Assembly (NCBI GenBank): GCA_017396055.1
Contig: JAFQND010000142.1
Coordinates: 1-7,242 of the forward strand
Length of the DNA: 7,242 nt
Origin: Oscillospiraceae bacterium
GTDB lineage: Bacteria > Bacillota > Clostridia > Oscillospirales > Ruminococcaceae
Reading direction: 5' to 3'
Part shown: one piece after another, positions 6,732 to 7,242 of the stretch
Layout of the letters: every line of letters begins with the position of its first letter
Numbering within the stretch: position 1 is the first letter of the stretch
Notes under the pieces: model-generated
Databases searched by the model: none
What the model saw: the letters and a program-made list of their open reading frames with translations, nothing else
What the model was told of the DNA's origin: nothing
Made by a program: the position numbers and the translations under genes

Positions 6732-6775
6732 ATCAAAGCCTGTAACGGTGCGGCTTTCGCCGCCCATGTGCATAC

Positions 6776-6810
6776 AAAACAAAAAAGCGCGAACGCAAAT
6801 CGCCCGCACT
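6776..6810 (-). terminator. Attenuator terminator in the infC leader
   Basis: On the minus strand AGTGCGGGCG (6810-6801) pairs with CGTTCGCGCT (6795-6786) as a 10-bp stem containing three G-U pairs and a 5-nt loop. It is followed at once by TTTTTT-G-TTTT. It lies about 100 nt after the promoter and about 60 nt before infC, so it would stop transcription before the operon. This is a textbook intrinsic terminator in an attenuator position. Confidence 0.85.
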
Positions 6811-6913
6811 CATACCAAAAGCAGAGGTCTCCCTCTGTTCTTTATCAGTATTGACCCATCTAACACGAAAGCGAAGGGTGAGAACGGCGTTCTGCTTTAT
6901 TGTTACCTGATAT

Positions 6914-6942
6914 AATATATCACATTGCAATGTGATTGTCAA
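6914..6942 (-). promoter_or_regulatory. Sigma-A promoter of the infC operon
   Basis: On the minus strand a perfect -35 box TTGACA (6942-6937) is separated by exactly 17 bp from -10 box TATATT (6919-6914). The A/T-tract sequence just upstream (about 6943-6965) resembles an UP element. Transcription should start near 6907. This is one of the strongest promoter matches possible by eye and fits the high expression of translation genes. Confidence 0.9.
6919..6936. promoter_or_regulatory. Operator-like 18-bp perfect palindrome inside the infC promoter
   Basis: ATCACATTGCAATGTGAT is a perfect 18-bp palindrome with no central spacer. It fills the interval between the -35 and -10 boxes, with 1 bp of the -10 included. 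Its placement is that of a site for a dimeric repressor that blocks RNA polymerase, or of a spacer-twisting activator. It does not match the operators I know for LexA, HrcA (CIRCE), Rex, CcpA, Fur/PerR or GlnR. The palindrome is seen directly; the regulator is unknown. Confidence 0.65.
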
Positions 6943-6965
6943 CAGTTTTTTCAAAAATATTTTCA

Positions 6966-6990
6966 CAGGCGGAGAACCGCTCTCCGCCTG
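6966..6990 (-). terminator. Hairpin after sdaAA
   Basis: CAGGCGGAGA and TCTCCGCCTG form a perfect 10-bp GC-rich stem with a 5-nt loop, 12 bp past the serine dehydratase stop codon. On the minus strand it is followed by TGAAAATATTTTTG, so the T tract is displaced by about 8 nt. It probably terminates the sdaAA transcript and insulates the infC promoter, whose -35 box begins 23 bp further on. Confidence 0.65.
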
Positions 6991-7002
6991 CAGAAACACG
7001 GC

Positions 7003-7242
7003 TTATTTTACGCCAAACACCCGCTCCATCATCTCTTTTCCGGTGACGGTGGTGGCAAGGCCGCCCATGGCCGTCTCTCTGAGAGCGGCGGGCATCTGGT
7101 TGCCGACCCGGTTCATGGCATCGACACAGTCGTCGAAGGGAATATAGCTGCGCACACCGGCCAGCGCCAGGTCTGCAGCGGACAGAGCGTTCATGACGCC
7201 GCCCACATTTCTCTTGATACAGGGGATCTGACAGGCCTTCGG
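7003..7242 (-). CDS. sdaAA: L-serine dehydratase (iron-sulfur type), alpha subunit, C-terminal end
   Basis: The last 79 codons of a protein whose start lies beyond the right edge. It matches the C-terminus of iron-sulfur-dependent L-serine ammonia-lyase alpha subunits, which deaminate L-serine to pyruvate and ammonia using a [4Fe-4S] cluster. Visible family elements are CQIPCIKRN near the window edge (a cysteine-containing block that in relatives includes a cluster ligand), VMNALSAADLALAG and the terminal block MPAALRETAMGGLATT followed by TGKEM. In Firmicutes the enzyme is split into beta (sdaAB) and alpha (sdaAA) subunits; sdaAB would be expected upstream, outside the window. A GC hairpin follows the TAA stop at 7003-7005. 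Assignment rests on the C-terminal third only, and a fused single-chain form cannot be excluded. Confidence 0.85.
   Translation of the reverse strand, partial: PKACQIPCIKRNVGGVMNALSAADLALAGVRSYIPFDDCVDAMNRVGNQMPAALRETAMGGLATTVTGKEMMERVFGVK

Larger units (their letters stand above)
6718..6907 (-). ncRNA. infC operon leader RNA, probable L20-type autoregulatory leader
   Basis: The roughly 190-nt untranslated region runs from the predicted transcription start to infC. It contains a long-range 8-bp pairing (AAAGCAGA at 6898-6891 with TCTGCTTT at 6825-6818). Two local hairpins compete with it: AGAAC/GTTCT (6881-6893) and CAGAGG-GAGA-CCTCTG (6822-6837). An intrinsic terminator follows (6776-6810), then a GCGGC-GAAA-GCCGC hairpin (6750-6763) before the ribosome binding site. 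Firmicute infC-rpmI-rplT operons are known to carry an L20-binding leader that causes premature termination (Rfam L20_leader). Position and terminator match; I could not score it against the covariance model. Confidence 0.7.

Noticed and set aside
6911..6916. TATAAT on the plus strand as a divergent promoter
   Set aside because: No -35-like hexamer at proper distance and no plus-strand gene; it is the reverse face of the AT-rich -10 region of the infC promoter.
6733..6999. 88-codon minus-strand open frame upstream of infC
   Set aside because: It covers the promoter, the predicted transcription start and the terminator of the leader, so it cannot be a translated gene of this transcript; no homology seen.

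Overview
The window is a densely packed bacterial chromosome segment with every gene on the minus strand, so it reads right to left. The gene families and orders (infC-rpmI-rplT with an attenuated leader, dprA-topA-trmFO, a two-part type L-serine dehydratase, luxS) point to a Firmicute. Protein character and a base composition that looks slightly above half G+C suggest a gut-type Clostridium relative (Oscillospiraceae/Ruminococcaceae-like). The phylum is well supported; the family is inference.

Right edge (7242-6943): the C-terminal end of an iron-sulfur L-serine dehydratase alpha subunit (sdaAA) closes with a strong hairpin. Next comes a near-consensus sigma-A promoter (TTGACA, 17 bp, TATATT). 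A perfect 18-bp palindrome fills its spacer and looks like an operator. The promoter makes a leader of about 190 nt that contains an intrinsic terminator and several mutually exclusive helices, which fits an L20-type attenuator.

Middle (6717-5500): the translation operon infC (IF3), rpmI (L35) and rplT (L20). The best ribosome binding site places the infC start at an ATT codon, the non-canonical start known for IF3 autoregulation. A GC-rich hairpin with a T-rich tail closes the operon after rplT.

Left part (5438-1): a tight run of a SpoU/TrmH-family RNA 2'-O-methyltransferase, luxS (S-ribosylhomocysteine lyase), a MazG-like nucleotide pyrophosphohydrolase, dprA (ssDNA-binding RecA loader), topA (DNA topoisomerase I) and trmFO (folate-dependent tRNA U54 methyltransferase, cut by the window edge). 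Gaps are 6 and 9 bp, or overlaps of 1 to 4 bp, except for a 143-bp hairpin-bearing interval between dprA and topA. The first four genes are probably one transcript. topA-trmFO is translationally coupled and may have additional control in the 143-bp interval.

The genes are housekeeping: translation initiation, ribosome structure, RNA modification, activated-methyl-cycle detoxification/AI-2, nucleotide cleaning and DNA topology. No mobile element, CRISPR array, tRNA or rRNA was seen. The most interesting material is regulatory: the operator-like palindrome inside the infC promoter, the attenuator leader, and the ATT start.
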